Source of the DNA: Type-B symbiont of Plautia stali
Lineage (GTDB): Bacteria > Pseudomonadota > Gammaproteobacteria > Enterobacterales > Enterobacteriaceae
Length of the DNA: 64,000 bases
Assembly (NCBI GenBank): GCA_001485295.1
Contig: BBOA01000002.1
Span: 1-64,000, forward strand
Reading direction: 5' to 3'
Shown here: one piece after another, positions 1 to 8,792 of the stretch
Numbering within the stretch: the stretch's first letter is position 1
Layout of the letters: each line of letters opens with the position of its first letter
Program-made: the position numbers and the translations under genes
The notes under the pieces: generated by a model
Told to the model about the DNA's origin: nothing
Databases searched by the model: none
What the model saw: the letters and a program-made list of their open reading frames with translations, nothing else

Positions 1-56
1 GAGCCTTCTTTAAAGTTTTGTGTCGTTTGTCTGATTTATGCGCAAAACGCACATTT

Positions 57-617
57 TTAGCGCTTTTTGATCGCCTCAGGCAGGCTGGCGAGACTATCAA
101 GCACCCAATCAGCGGCGGTTTCCCCTTCTGCCGTCACTGTTTTGCCGCTGCGCACCAAGACTTTAGTCCCTACGCCTGCTGCCGCACCCGCCAGCATATC
201 CTTTGTTTTATCGCCAACCATATAGGAAGCCGCCATATCGATATTGAGATGCTTCTGCGCCAAGAGCAGCATGCCGGGCTGAGGCTTACGACAGTCGCAC
301 TGCTGACGGTAGGCTTCCACCGGCGCGTCCGACAGATGCGGACAGAAATAGATGCCGTCGAGATCGACATCGCGGTCGGCCAGCGACCAGTCCATCCACT
401 CGGTCAGCTGCATAAACTGATCTTCGGTGAACATGCCACGGGCAATGCCGGACTGATTGGTGATCAACACCAGCGTGAATCCCATCTTCTTCAACGTCTG
501 CAGCGCCTCAATAGCGCCGTCGATAAACTGGAAGTTGTCGATTTCTTGGACATAGCCGTGATCGATATTCAAGGTGCCATCACGGTCAAGAAAAACAGCC
601 GGGACTTTATTCGCCAC
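57..617 (-). CDS. gmhB: D-glycero-beta-D-manno-heptose-1,7-bisphosphate 7-phosphatase GmhB
   Basis: GmhB removes the C7 phosphate of heptose bisphosphate during ADP-heptose synthesis for the LPS inner core, in the cytoplasm. The 186-residue protein has the HAD motif DRDGT near its N-terminus, the TNQSG motif and the zinc-binding CDCRKP segment. I chose the GTG at 615-617 because the protein then starts [14 protein letters not shown], as in E. coli, and an AGGAG lies about 8 bases upstream. A TTG farther upstream gives a longer frame without family similarity. In E. coli gmhB lies next to the rrnH rRNA operon, so an rRNA operon may lie just left of the window. Bases 1-56 show no gene. Confidence 0.95.
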   Translation of the reverse strand: MANKVPAVFLDRDGTLNIDHGYVQEIDNFQFIDGAIEALQTLKKMGFTLVLITNQSGIARGMFTEDQFMQLTEWMDWSLADRDVDLDGIYFCPHLSDAPVEAYRQQCDCRKPQPGMLLLAQKHLNIDMAASYMVGDKTKDMLAGAAAGVGTKVLVRSGKTVTAEGETAADWVLDSLASLPEAIKKR

Positions 618-713
618 TGAGAAACTCCTGCTACTAAAGATGTGACTAAAATTGCCCCCTACATTGCATGATTGCAATAAGAGAGAGAATGGCCGTTTAG
701 ATGACTTTGATTT

Positions 714-729
714 AGACGTCTGGATGCCT
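714..729. promoter_or_regulatory. MetJ operator relic upstream of metN
   Basis: A perfect met box AGACGTCT at 714-721 is followed directly by the degenerate box GGATGCCT at 722-729. This tandem 8-bp arrangement is the known MetJ repressor site, and metN has such boxes in E. coli. It lies about 85 bases before the dead metNIQ genes, so it seems to be a conserved operator with no working target. Confidence 0.6.
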
Positions 730-813
730 TACCATCCACTCAGCTTTCGCACTGTGGTTCGGCGCGAAGGGTTCCACACTACGGATAGCATAAGAAGATA
801 ATAAATAACCTAA

Positions 814-1769
814 ATTGTTAAACTCGTAAATATTACCAAAGTGTTCTGGCAGAGTTCACGTACTATTCAGGTGCTCTCCGACATTAGCATGTACGTGCCT
901 GCGGGACAGATTTATGGCGTGATTGGTCCGTCCGGCGCAGGTAAGAGCATGCCTATCCGCTGCATTAATCTGCTGGAGCGCACTACCTCAGGACGCGTGC
1001 TGGTCGACGGTCATGACTTAACTGCCTTGAGCGAGCGTTAGCTGACTAGGCGCGCCGTCAAATCGGCATGATTTTCCGGCACTTCAACTTAATGAATTCG
1101 CGCACCGTTTTCGGCAACGTGGCGCTAGAGCTGGGCAGCCTGTCGCGCTACAAGAAACGCGTGACCGAATTACTAGGGCTGGTCGGCTAAGCCGGCCTAG
1201 CCGACCAGCATGACGCTTGGCCCGCTAACCTCTCCGGCAGACAGAAACAGCTCTGCGCTATCGCCTGCTCTATCCTTGAGCTGTTGAAAGATATTAACCG
1301 TCGTCTCGGCCTCACCATTCTGCTGATTAACGATGAGATGGACGTGGTGAAGCGTATTTGCGACTAGGTCGCGGTGATCATCCAAGGTGAACTGATTGAG
1401 AAAAACAGTGTTAGCGAAGTCTTTTCCCATCCGAAAACGCCGCTGGCGCAGCAGTTTATCTAGTTGACGCTGCACATCGATATCCCGTAAGATTACCAGT
1501 AGCATCTGTCGCCGTAACCCGACACCGAGCGCGTGCCGCTGCTACATCTTGAATTCACCGGCAAATCCGTTGACGCGCCGCTGCTTTCTGAAGCCGCGCA
1601 CCGTTTCAAGGTGAATAACAACATTATCAGCGCGCAGATGGATTACACCGGCAGCGTGAAGTTCGGCATTCTGCTGGCAGAAATGGACGGCGCTGATAGC
1701 TACTCTAAAGCCGCTATCGCGTGGCTCTAGGAAAATCATGTAAAAGTAGAGGTGCTCAGTTATATCTGA
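814..1769 (+). pseudogene. metN: methionine ABC transporter ATPase MetN, pseudogene
   Basis: MetN is the ATPase of the MetNIQ methionine importer. Similarity to E. coli MetN runs along the whole stretch, but it is broken many times. The expected ATG is ATT at 814. The Walker A region reads [10 protein letters not shown] (Thr to Met). There is a TAG at 1039-1041, a one-base deletion soon after, a TAA at 1188-1190 and further stops at 1365-1367 and beyond. About 30 codons that should carry Walker B are missing. The C-terminal NIL domain is recognisable ([11 protein letters not shown]) and ends overlapping metI as in E. coli. It is certainly non-functional. Confidence 0.95.
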
Positions 1770-2402
1770 GGCGATGATGGCTTTACTAGCGCGCGGCGTC
1801 TGGGAAACGCTGATTATGATCTTTGTCTCCGACTTCTTTGGCTTTGTGCTGGACCTGCCGTTCGGCAGGTTGCTTTATATCACTCGTCCGGGACAGATTC
1901 GCGAAAATAGAACGCTCTATCGCGTTCTCTCCGCGCTGATAAATATTTTCCGTTCTACCCCCTTTATGATTCTGCTGGTGTGGATGATCCCTTTTACCCG
2001 CGCCATCGTCGGCACCTCTATCGGTCTGCAGGCGGCTATCGTGCCGCTAACAGTTAGGCGCCCGCGTATGGTGGAGAATACGCTGCTTGAGCTGCCGGCC
2101 GGACTGATCGAAGCGTCACGCGCCATGGGTGCCACGCCGCTGTAGATCGTGCGCAAGGTCCTGCTGCCGGAAGCGCTGCCGGGCCTAGTGAACGCCGCGA
2201 CCATCACGCTAATTACCCTAGTCGGCTACTCCGCCATGAGCGGCGCCGTCGGCGTGGGTGGACTGGGACAGATTGGCTATCAGTACGGCCATATCGGCTA
2301 TAACGCGACGGTAATGAACACGGTTCTCGTGTTACTGGTCGTTCTGGTGTATTAATTCATTTCTATGGCGACCGCATCGTACGTAGTGTGTTCCATAAAT
2401 AA
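1762..2402 (+). pseudogene. metI: methionine ABC transporter permease MetI, pseudogene
   Basis: MetI is the membrane permease of the methionine importer. The ancestral start overlapping the metN stop is now ATA at 1762-1764, although an in-frame ATG at 1774 could still start translation. A few codons are deleted after AAIVPLTV. A CAG-to-TAG change stops the frame at 2143-2145, just before the conserved IVRKVLLPEALPG segment. A one-base deletion near 2353 shifts the last dozen codons. The membrane-segment sequence between the lesions is well conserved, which points to recent inactivation. Confidence 0.93.
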
Positions 2403-2440
2403 GTCAGCAATATCATTGCGTTCCTATATAGAATAGAGAT

Positions 2441-2564
2441 ATGACTTTTACATTTAAAAAGATTGCCGCTGTGGGTGCATTGATTGGCGCGATTGCGCTG
2501 GCGGGATGCGATCAGAAAGCCAAAGATCCAGATCTTTAACGGCGGCGCAGTGAAAAGCTGGTAA
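2441..2564 (+). pseudogene. metQ: methionine-binding lipoprotein MetQ, deletion remnant
   Basis: This is the remains of the substrate-binding lipoprotein of MetNIQ. The first 31 or so codons are intact, with a signal peptide and the lipobox LAGC. The sequence then jumps straight to the last codons of the gene (FNGGAVKSW and stop TAA). About 230 codons have been lost in one internal deletion, so the product could not bind substrate. It is the third dead gene of the operon. Confidence 0.93.
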
Positions 2565-2587
2565 TCCCTTTCCTGACCTTTTCAACT

Positions 2588-2615
2588 AGGGCGGCGTTCA
2601 GCCGCCCTTTCTTTT
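2588..2615 (+). terminator. rho-independent terminator after metQ
   Basis: A GC-rich stem, AGGGCGGC pairing with GCCGCCCT across a short TTCA-type loop, is followed by TTCTTTT. It lies 24 bases after the metQ stop and would end the metNIQ transcript. Confidence 0.8.
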
Positions 2616-2712
2616 GGTCTCATCTGGCGCGACTTGTTATTTCACCTAGTCCTTGTTTCAATAACACGACTTTTTACAAAACACGACTTTTTACAACCTT
2701 GAGGGCGTTGCC

Positions 2713-3123
2713 ATGTGTTTATTACTGCTCTGCTTGTTGGCATTGATGCTGACCGGGTGCGTTCACGAATATCACCTCATAAGCAAGTGCACCCGTTCAT
2801 TCGTAGCCATCCCGCGAGCCGGCGCGTAAGCCGACGTCGCGTCTCGCGTCGGTAAAAGTCTACACCGACGCCGCCGATCTAATCAGCAAGCCGTTCCGCG
2901 ATCTGGGCGAAGTAGCCGGTGACGGTTGCAGAGCAGCCGCAGGATTCACCGCCCAATATCGCCACCGCGCGTAAGCGTCTCTAGGTTAAGGCTTCTTACC
3001 TGAAAGCCAACACCGTTCTTCTGCACAAGTGTGAAATGTGTGAAATCGTCAACAGCACGCCGGGCTGCTATCGCCAGACGATAGACGATCTGTCAGGGCT
3101 TGGCGCTGAAAGTGAATCAATGA
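2713..3123 (+). pseudogene. rcsF: outer-membrane stress lipoprotein RcsF, pseudogene
   Basis: RcsF senses envelope damage and signals to the Rcs phosphorelay. The remnant has a lipoprotein-like start (LTGC), then KPFRDLGEVAGD and, in other frames, TARKRL, KANTVLLHKCE and GTPGCYRQ-like segments matching the E. coli protein. It is broken by a stop soon after the signal region, a frameshift after GDGC and a TAG after the KRL codons. The last codons overlap the next gene, trmO, as expected from the ancestral order. Confidence 0.9.
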
Positions 3124-3819
3124 GCGCGTTCGCCTTCGAGCAGATCGAAGTGATCCATTTGCCGTGGAGAGAGAAATTCGCCGTTCCGCGTTAGTCTGAC
3201 CTAGTGCCGGACGGCCAAGGCGAAATACATCTGACGGCGCCTTATAACCAGCCGCAAGCGGTGCACAGGCTGGAAAGCTTTAGTCATCTGTGGATTTTGT
3301 TCGTGTTTCACCAGACCATGAGGGCGGCCGCCGCGCCTAGGCAGCAATGCGCGCATGAGCGTGTTCACGACGCACTCGACCTTTCGCCCGAACCCTATTG
3401 GCATATCGCTAGTCGAGCTGAAAGACATTCGCTGCGAAAAGAATCAGGTGATGCTGAAGCTCGGCAGTCTGGATTTAGTGGACAGCACGCCGGTGGTCGA
3501 TATCAAACCCCTATCTTCCCTTCGCCGAAGCGCTGCCGCAGGCGCGGGCCGGTTTCGCTCAGGAAGCGCTCGCCGCCGATATGCCGGTGCGTTTCTTGCC
3601 GCAGGCTGAACAGCCGCCGCCGCACTATCCCCATCTGGCGCTTTTTATTCGCAACGTGCTGGTGCAGAACCCGCGTCCTGCTTACTGTAAAGACGACTCG
3701 CAGACGCGAGAATATGTCGTCTGGCTGCTCGATTTTAATGTGTGCGCTGGCGCGTGGATGAAACAGGCACTAAGGTCATCACCATCGACGCATGCGAAAA
3801 CGCGCTTTTGGGCCAGTGA
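3120..3819 (+). pseudogene. trmO: tRNA (adenine(37)-N6)-methyltransferase TrmO, pseudogene
   Basis: TrmO (TsaA/YaeB) methylates t6A37 in some tRNAs. Similarity to the E. coli protein begins at the ATG overlapping the rcsF stop. It is interrupted by TAG at 3192-3194 and by frameshifts; recognisable pieces are SHLWILFVFHQTM, STFRPNPIG, VELKDIRC, LGSLDLVDSTPVVDIKP and NVLVQNPRPAY in different frames. The final frame ends at TGA 3817-3819, 68 bases before proS. It is clearly inactive. Confidence 0.92.
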
Positions 3820-3887
3820 TCTCGCTGGTACACTAGCCGCCAACTTATTTCTGTCAGTGACTTTCCGTTCAACTGGAATCTTAACCA

Positions 3888-5612
3888 ATGCGTACTACTC
3901 AATACTTGCTCTTCACTCTGAAGGAGACGCCCTCCGATGCAGAAGTAATCAGCCATCAGCTGATGCTGCGCGCCGGGATGATCCGCAAACTGGCTTCAGG
4001 TCTTTATACCTGGCTGCCGACCGGTTTGCGCGTGCTGAAAAAAGTCGAAAATATCGTGCGCGAAGAGATGAACAACGCGGGCGCGATTGAGATCTCCATG
4101 CCAGTGGTGCAGCCCGCCGATCTGTGGCAAGAGAGCGGTCGTTGGGAACAATACGGCCCGGAACTACTGCGCATCACCGATCGCCACGAACGCCCTTTCG
4201 TGCTCGGCCCGACGCATGAAGAAGTCATTACCGATCTGATCCGCAATGAGCTTAGCTCCTACAAGCAGCTGCCGCTGAACCTCTATCAGATCCAGACTAA
4301 ATTCCGTGATGAAGTGCGCCCGCGCTTTGGCGTAATGCGCTCGCGCGAGTTCATCATGAAGGACGCCTACTCCTTCCACACCACGCAGGAATCGCTGCAG
4401 GAAACCTACGACGCGATGTATCACGCCTACAGCAACAGCTTTAGCCGCATGGGCCTCGACTTCCGCGTGGTACAGGCGGATACCGGCTCTATCGGCGGCA
4501 GCGCGTCGCACGAATTCCAGGTGCTGGCGCAGAGCGGCGAAGATGACCTGATCTTCTCGACTGAATCAGACTACGCCGCCAATATCGAAATGGCCGAAGC
4601 AGTGGCGCTGGCCGGCGACCGCCCGCAGCCAACCCAAGCGCTGGCGCAGATCGACACGCCGAACGCTAAAACCATCGCCGATCTGGTCGAGCAATTCCAG
4701 CTGCCGATTGAGAAAACCGTTAAAACCCTGATAGTCAAAGCCAGCGAAGAGAGCGGCCATACGCTGGTCGCGCTGCTGGTGCGCGGTGATCATGAGCTGA
4801 ACGAAATCAAGGCGGAGAAGCTCGATATCGTCGCCTCGCCGCTGGTGTTCGCCACCGAGGAAGAGATTCGCGCTAAAGTAGGCGCTGGTCTAGGCTCGCT
4901 GGGACCGGTAGGCTTACCGATGCTTGTGATCGCCGATCGCAGTGTTGACAAGATGAGCGATTTCAGCGCGGGCGCTAACATCGACGGCAAACACTATTTC
5001 GGTATTAATTGGGAACGCGATCTGCCGCAGGCGGTCGTTGCCGATATCCGCAACGTGGTGGAAGGCGATCCGAACCCGAATGGCAAAGGCACGCTGCAGA
5101 TCAAACGCGGTATTGAAGTCGGCCATATTTTCCAGCTCGGCACCAAATACGCTGAAGCGATGAAAGCGGCGGTTCAGGGCAAAGATGGCTGCAACCAAGT
5201 GATGACCATGGGCTGCTACGGCATCGGCATCACGCGCGTGGTGGCGGCGGCGATTGAACAGAACCATGACGATCGCGGCATCATCTGGCCTGCGGCGCTA
5301 GCGCCGTTCGAGGTCGCAATCCTGCCGATGAACATGTACAAATCTTTCCGCGTGAAAGAGCTGGCGGAAGAGCTTTACACCACCCTGCGCGCTAAAGGCG
5401 TCGAAGTGATCCTCGACGATCGTAAAGAGCGTCCAGGCGTGATGTTCACCGATATGGAGCTGATTGGCGTGCCGCACACTATAGTTATCGGCGACCGCAA
5501 TCTCGATAACGAAGAGATCGAGTACAAGGCGCGCCGCGCCGGCGAGAAAGAGATGATTAAGCAAGGCGACATCGTCGACTTCCTGCTGAAATCCCTCAAC
5601 CTCAATAAGTAA
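3888..5612 (+). CDS. proS: prolyl-tRNA synthetase
   Basis: ProS charges tRNA-Pro in the cytoplasm. The 574-residue protein matches the bacterial type with an INS editing domain (E. coli 572). It shows class II motif 2 ([17 protein letters not shown], near residues 138-155), an insertion domain at about residues 225-395, motif 3 (GCYGIGITR, near 443) and the C-terminal anticodon-binding domain. The ATG start gives the usual [15 protein letters not shown]. It is intact, as expected for an essential gene, although every gene on either side is decayed. Confidence 0.97.
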   Translation: MRTTQYLLFTLKETPSDAEVISHQLMLRAGMIRKLASGLYTWLPTGLRVLKKVENIVREEMNNAGAIEISMPVVQPADLWQESGRWEQYGPELLRITDRHERPFVLGPTHEEVITDLIRNELSSYKQLPLNLYQIQTKFRDEVRPRFGVMRSREFIMKDAYSFHTTQESLQETYDAMYHAYSNSFSRMGLDFRVVQADTGSIGGSASHEFQVLAQSGEDDLIFSTESDYAANIEMAEAVALAGDRPQPTQALAQIDTPNAKTIADLVEQFQLPIEKTVKTLIVKASEESGHTLVALLVRGDHELNEIKAEKLDIVASPLVFATEEEIRAKVGAGLGSLGPVGLPMLVIADRSVDKMSDFSAGANIDGKHYFGINWERDLPQAVVADIRNVVEGDPNPNGKGTLQIKRGIEVGHIFQLGTKYAEAMKAAVQGKDGCNQVMTMGCYGIGITRVVAAAIEQNHDDRGIIWPAALAPFEVAILPMNMYKSFRVKELAEELYTTLRAKGVEVILDDRKERPGVMFTDMELIGVPHTIVIGDRNLDNEEIEYKARRAGEKEMIKQGDIVDFLLKSLNLNK

Positions 5613-5618
5613 TGTCCT

Positions 5619-5649
5619 GCGCGCCCTCTCCTTGGGGGGCATTTTTTTA
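5619..5649 (+). terminator. rho-independent terminator after proS
   Basis: A GCCCTC stem pairs with GGGGGC just after the proS stop, followed by seven T residues. The T run also holds the stop of the convergent arfB pseudogene. Confidence 0.7.
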
Positions 5650-6058
5650 TAGCACTTTTCCACGTAGCGATTTCATCGATTTGCATCGCGCTTTTCCCTC
5701 CAGCCGTTGCTCTTTCGACCACGCGTCGGCCGCGTGGTGCGACGGGTTTTCTCGACGCGAGTCAGCTCCTAAATCAAATTGAACAACTGTTGCACCGCCG
5801 CTTCGCGGTTCATCTCCTAGCTCCGATACTCCTGCGCTTTAATGATCACCATGCCTTGCGGCGTGATCAGATGGTGCTTTGCCACCAGCATGTGCTGCTT
5901 GTGAGACGACGGCAGCGACAACGTCGCGATATCGAAACGCAGATGAATGGGGTGGTGCTGGTTTTATTAACGTGCTGGCTGCCTGCGCCTTAGGCGCGAA
6001 TGGCGCTCAGCTCGTCTCCGCTCTCCAGCAGCTCGACCTTGCGTGAAAACCTAATCAT
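5647..6058 (-). pseudogene. arfB: ribosome rescue hydrolase ArfB (YaeJ), pseudogene
   Basis: ArfB frees stalled ribosomes by hydrolysing peptidyl-tRNA with a GGQ loop. On the minus strand the sequence starts MIRFSRKVELLESGDELSAIRA and then meets TAA. The catalytic loop follows as [12 protein letters not shown], so GGQ has become GSQ. Frameshifts and further stops follow, and the basic C-terminal tail is visible (KSMKSLRGKVL, stop at 5647-5649). The nlpE gene expected between proS and arfB is gone. Confidence 0.9.
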
Positions 6059-6266
6059 TTGTTACCTGAAACGGTGTCGCCCTATTTAACCTGTTCATCG
6101 ACTTAACCTTTTGTGCTTGTTTTTCATGCTGCTTAGCCAGCGTATTCTGTCACTTTAGCCGCTTTCAACGATGCGATCCTGCTTTGCTGTAGCTGAAATC
6201 TTGGAAATACCTGTGATATAGTCCTCTAGTTAACTAGAGTATTCTTGCTCTGCTAAGGAGGTGAAC

Positions 6267-6466
6267 GTACAAAAATATTGTGAATTGGTTCGTCGGAAGT
6301 ATGCCGAAATCGGCAGCGGCGAACCGGGATATGTGCCCGACGCGATCGGCTGCGTTTTACAGGCACTCGATGATATTGCCGTTAATTCTGCGCTAAACTT
6401 TCTGTTAAAGAACAGGCAGCCTATGCCGTTGCAAACTTACTGGTGAGCAACTATGTTGACGAATGA
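6267..6466 (+). pseudogene. yaeP: small conserved protein YaeP, probably inactive
   Basis: YaeP is a short protein of unknown role encoded just before rof. The sequence [19 protein letters not shown] matches its N-terminus, but the start codon position reads GTA at 6267. A GTG at 6261 lies in frame but sits directly on the AAGGAG ribosome-binding site. A one-base deletion near 6400 shifts the C-terminal part; the original frame resumes as [20 protein letters not shown] and ends at TGA 6464-6466. It is likely dead. Confidence 0.8.
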
Positions 6467-6711
6467 AGTCCACAGACTCATCAACTGCGATGACTATGAC
6501 AACCTAGAACTCGCCTGCACTAGAAGTTGGACGTTTGAGCTGATTATGAAAAACGGCGATGTGCTGAAAGCGAAAGCTGTCGACATGGTTTTCCGCAAAA
6601 ATGCGGAATATCTGACGATCGACCTCTCTGGTGAAACGCGTGAGCTCCGCCTCGATCATATCGCTAGCTTCAGCCATCCAGCTGGGCACTGTTGTCGTCA
6701 GCGAAGAGTAA
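6453..6711 (+). pseudogene. rof: Rho-binding antiterminator Rof, C-terminal frameshift
   Basis: Rof (YaeO) binds Rho and inhibits termination. From the ATG at 6453 the frame runs MLTNEVHRLINCDDYDNLEL through ETRELRLDHIASFSHP, as in E. coli. A one-base change near 6680 then shifts the frame. The normal ending (LGTVVVSEE, TAA at 6709-6711) lies in another frame, and the open frame continues to 6869 with 50 or so unrelated residues over the 3' end of the opposite-strand cytochrome remnant. Most of the fold could still be made, so inactivity is probable rather than certain. Confidence 0.75.
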
Positions 6712-6753
6712 CGACAACACTTCGGGCGGGATGTTTCCTGCCCCCTTCCCCGT

Positions 6754-6948
6754 TTACGGCTTCAGCGATCCATAGTAAGCTGACAAATCCGCTATATCGC
6801 CGTCGCTTAATCCCGACACAAACGCTTTCATCACTTCCGCCTGTCCGCCGCTGCGCTTGTCTTTCTTAGCGGCCTTCTGCGCGCCCGCGTTGATATCGCC
6901 ATCGGCCAGCGCTGCCGCCAGCAACAAAATGGCCAGTACTCTCTTCAT
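6754..6948 (-). pseudogene. small periplasmic c-type cytochrome remnant without heme site
   Basis: The 64-codon frame begins with a signal peptide (MKRVLAILLLAAALADG) after a good GGAG site. It ends with GLSDGDIADLSAYYGSLKP, a typical C-terminus of small class I cytochromes c. The middle, which should carry the CxxCH heme motif, is missing: the sequence goes from INAGAQKAAK almost straight to EVMKAF. The frame is open, but the product could not attach heme. I read it as a deletion remnant. Confidence 0.7.
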
Positions 6949-6968
6949 TTCGCTCTCCAGCATTATTG

Positions 6969-8264
6969 TTATTTTTGCCAGATCACCTGCCAGCCGTTCT
7001 CGTCAACGGCGGCACCCTGCCGGGTAATGAACAGGCTGGGCGCGCAGACAAGCGTCTGATTGTAATAGACCAGCGGAATACGTTCGCGCTGCCACGGCGG
7101 GATCGCCAGCTCCTGCCACACTTTTTTTATCTCGCGTCCGCCGGCGCGACCGCTCAGATGAAAATAGCCCTGCGCACGGAAACGCACGCTAATCTGCTCG
7201 TCCGCGTCGGGCTGCCGCAGCGCCGACGGCGCGCTGTGCGCCATCAGCACGCCGAGCCGCTGCGGCAGCACCAGCGGTTCGCGCCGATCGCGCCACGGAA
7301 TCTGCTGCGCTTTCAGCGAAGCGCGCAGCGGCAGCCAGTAGAGGCAATCGCGATAGCGCCGCGCCTCCGCCTTGCCGAAGCGTAAGCGCGGCTGCGCGTC
7401 CTCACGGCTCAGCAGCACCTCTTGGCGCAGACGCAGCAGCGCGGCGCGCGAGATCATCGACGCGCCCTGCCGCGCGATCCAGCGCCGCAACAGCGCGTTG
7501 GCGCGCGTCTCGCTCATTTCTAACAGCAGCGGAAAGCGCAGGCCACCATCCGCTTGCGTCAGCGCGTCCAGCTGTTCCGTCAGCAGTTCGTCCAGCAGTT
7601 GCTCCTGCTCGCCGCACAGTGCCGCGCTGCGCGCGCACGCTTCGGCGAAGCGCGGCCAGCGCTCCTGCAGTTGAGGCAGCAGGCGCTGGCGCAGAAAATT
7701 GCGGTCATAGCGCGCGTCTTGGTTACTTTCATCTTCGATCCAGCTCAACTGATGCTGCTGCGCATAGGCTTCCAGTTGCTGGCGCGTCTGGCCAAGCAGC
7801 GGACGCAGCAGCATACGGCCATAGCGCTCATGGCGCACCGGCATGGCCGCCAGTCCGGCGGGCCCGCTGCCGCGCTTCAGCGCTAGCAGTAGCGTCTCGC
7901 ACTGGTCGTCAAGGTGCTGCGCCGTCAACAACCATTCATTCGGCTGCATCGCCGCCGTCAGCGCCTGATAGCGCGCCGCGCGCGCCGCGCCCTCGACACT
8001 CTGCTCACACGGCTCGACCTGCACGCGCAGCACCTCGCAGCGCAGTTGCCAGTCGGCGCACACCGCCATGCAGTGCACCGCCCAGCGGTCGGCGTTGGGG
8101 CTTAATCCATGATGAACATGCAGCGCGCGCAGGCGCGTTTGCGGGTGCGTCTGCTGCCAGTGCAGCAGCTGAAACAGCAATACGGTGGAATCAAGGCCGC
8201 CGCTGAACGCCACCACTAGCGCGGCATCGGCGGGTAATAGCGAGGCGAGATGAGACAAAGACAT
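6969..8264 (-). CDS. tilS: tRNA(Ile)-lysidine synthase TilS
   Basis: TilS changes C34 of the CAU-anticodon tRNA-Ile to lysidine so that it reads AUA; the gene is essential in E. coli. The 431 residues (E. coli 432) show the PP-loop ATP-binding motif SGGLDS at about residues 20-25, the HLDDQCET motif near residue 115 and the C-terminal lysine and tRNA-binding domains. It is intact. The preceding gene on this strand, gloA2, is dead. A GC-rich hairpin lies in the 50-base gap upstream at 8281-8301. Confidence 0.96.
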   Translation of the reverse strand: MSLSHLASLLPADAALVVAFSGGLDSTVLLFQLLHWQQTHPQTRLRALHVHHGLSPNADRWAVHCMAVCADWQLRCEVLRVQVEPCEQSVEGAARAARYQALTAAMQPNEWLLTAQHLDDQCETLLLALKRGSGPAGLAAMPVRHERYGRMLLRPLLGQTRQQLEAYAQQHQLSWIEDESNQDARYDRNFLRQRLLPQLQERWPRFAEACARSAALCGEQEQLLDELLTEQLDALTQADGGLRFPLLLEMSETRANALLRRWIARQGASMISRAALLRLRQEVLLSREDAQPRLRFGKAEARRYRDCLYWLPLRASLKAQQIPWRDRREPLVLPQRLGVLMAHSAPSALRQPDADEQISVRFRAQGYFHLSGRAGGREIKKVWQELAIPPWQRERIPLVYYNQTLVCAPSLFITRQGAAVDENGWQVIWQK

Positions 8265-8314
8265 GACGCGTTCCAGAATCAGGGCCGCCGGATGCGGCCC
8301 CTGCGCGCGCTATT

Positions 8315-8705
8315 CTACACCTGACAAAGCTCCAGCGGCAAACCATCTGGATCGGCAAAGAAAGTGCACTGCTTGCCGGTCAGATCGTCGATGCGGATCG
8401 ACTCGCACACCACCCCTTTTTCCGCCAGCGTTGCCACCGCCTCTGCGACGTTCAGCACGGTAAAGGCGAGATGGCGCAGGCCGTAGGCTTCAGGCTGGCT
8501 GACGCGCGCCGGAGGCGAAGGAAAGGAGAACAGCTCGATGGTGTACTGGCCGTTCAGCGCCAAGTTGTCTTTCTACGAATCGCGCGCTTCGCGGTAAACC
8601 TCGCTCATCAGGCTAAAGCCGAGCACGTCGCAGTAAAAGGCCTTAACTGCGCGCATAATCGGTGACGATGATAGCGATGTAGTGGACAGAAGATAACTGC
8701 AGCAT
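8315..8705 (-). pseudogene. gloA2: glyoxalase-family protein GloA2 (YaeR), pseudogene
   Basis: This VOC/glyoxalase I-like metalloprotein of unclear substrate normally has about 129 residues. The ATG at 8703-8705 starts MLQLSSVHYIAIIVTDYARS. An inserted base then causes a stop at the next codon. The shifted frame reads KAFYCDVLGFSLMSEVYREARDS and stops where a Trp codon is expected (TGG to TAG). The C-terminal half (LALNGQYTIELFSFP to DPDGLPLELCQV) remains open. One frameshift and one nonsense change suggest recent loss. Confidence 0.9.
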
Positions 8706-8792
8706 AACGACTCCGTGACGGTTTTTTGCTTACCCTGAAGCGTACAGCGGCGGCTTGCAATGAGCAATTGTCTGAAGCCGCTGCCTTTTCTC

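Noticed and set aside
814-3819. Possible reassignment or readthrough of TAG codons
   Set aside because: Many in-frame stops are TAG, but the same genes also carry frameshifts, TAA codons, lost starts and deletions. The intact genes checked end in TAA or TGA and contain no internal TAG. Plain pseudogene decay with a CTAG bias explains the pattern.
7554-8206. Overlapping long frames antisense to tilS
   Set aside because: They are Arg/Ala-rich shadow frames of a GC-rich gene without a ribosome-binding site or recognisable domain.
8281-8301. Terminator between gloA2 and tilS
   Set aside because: The GC hairpin has no T run on either strand and the genes run in the same direction, so I did not call it a terminator.
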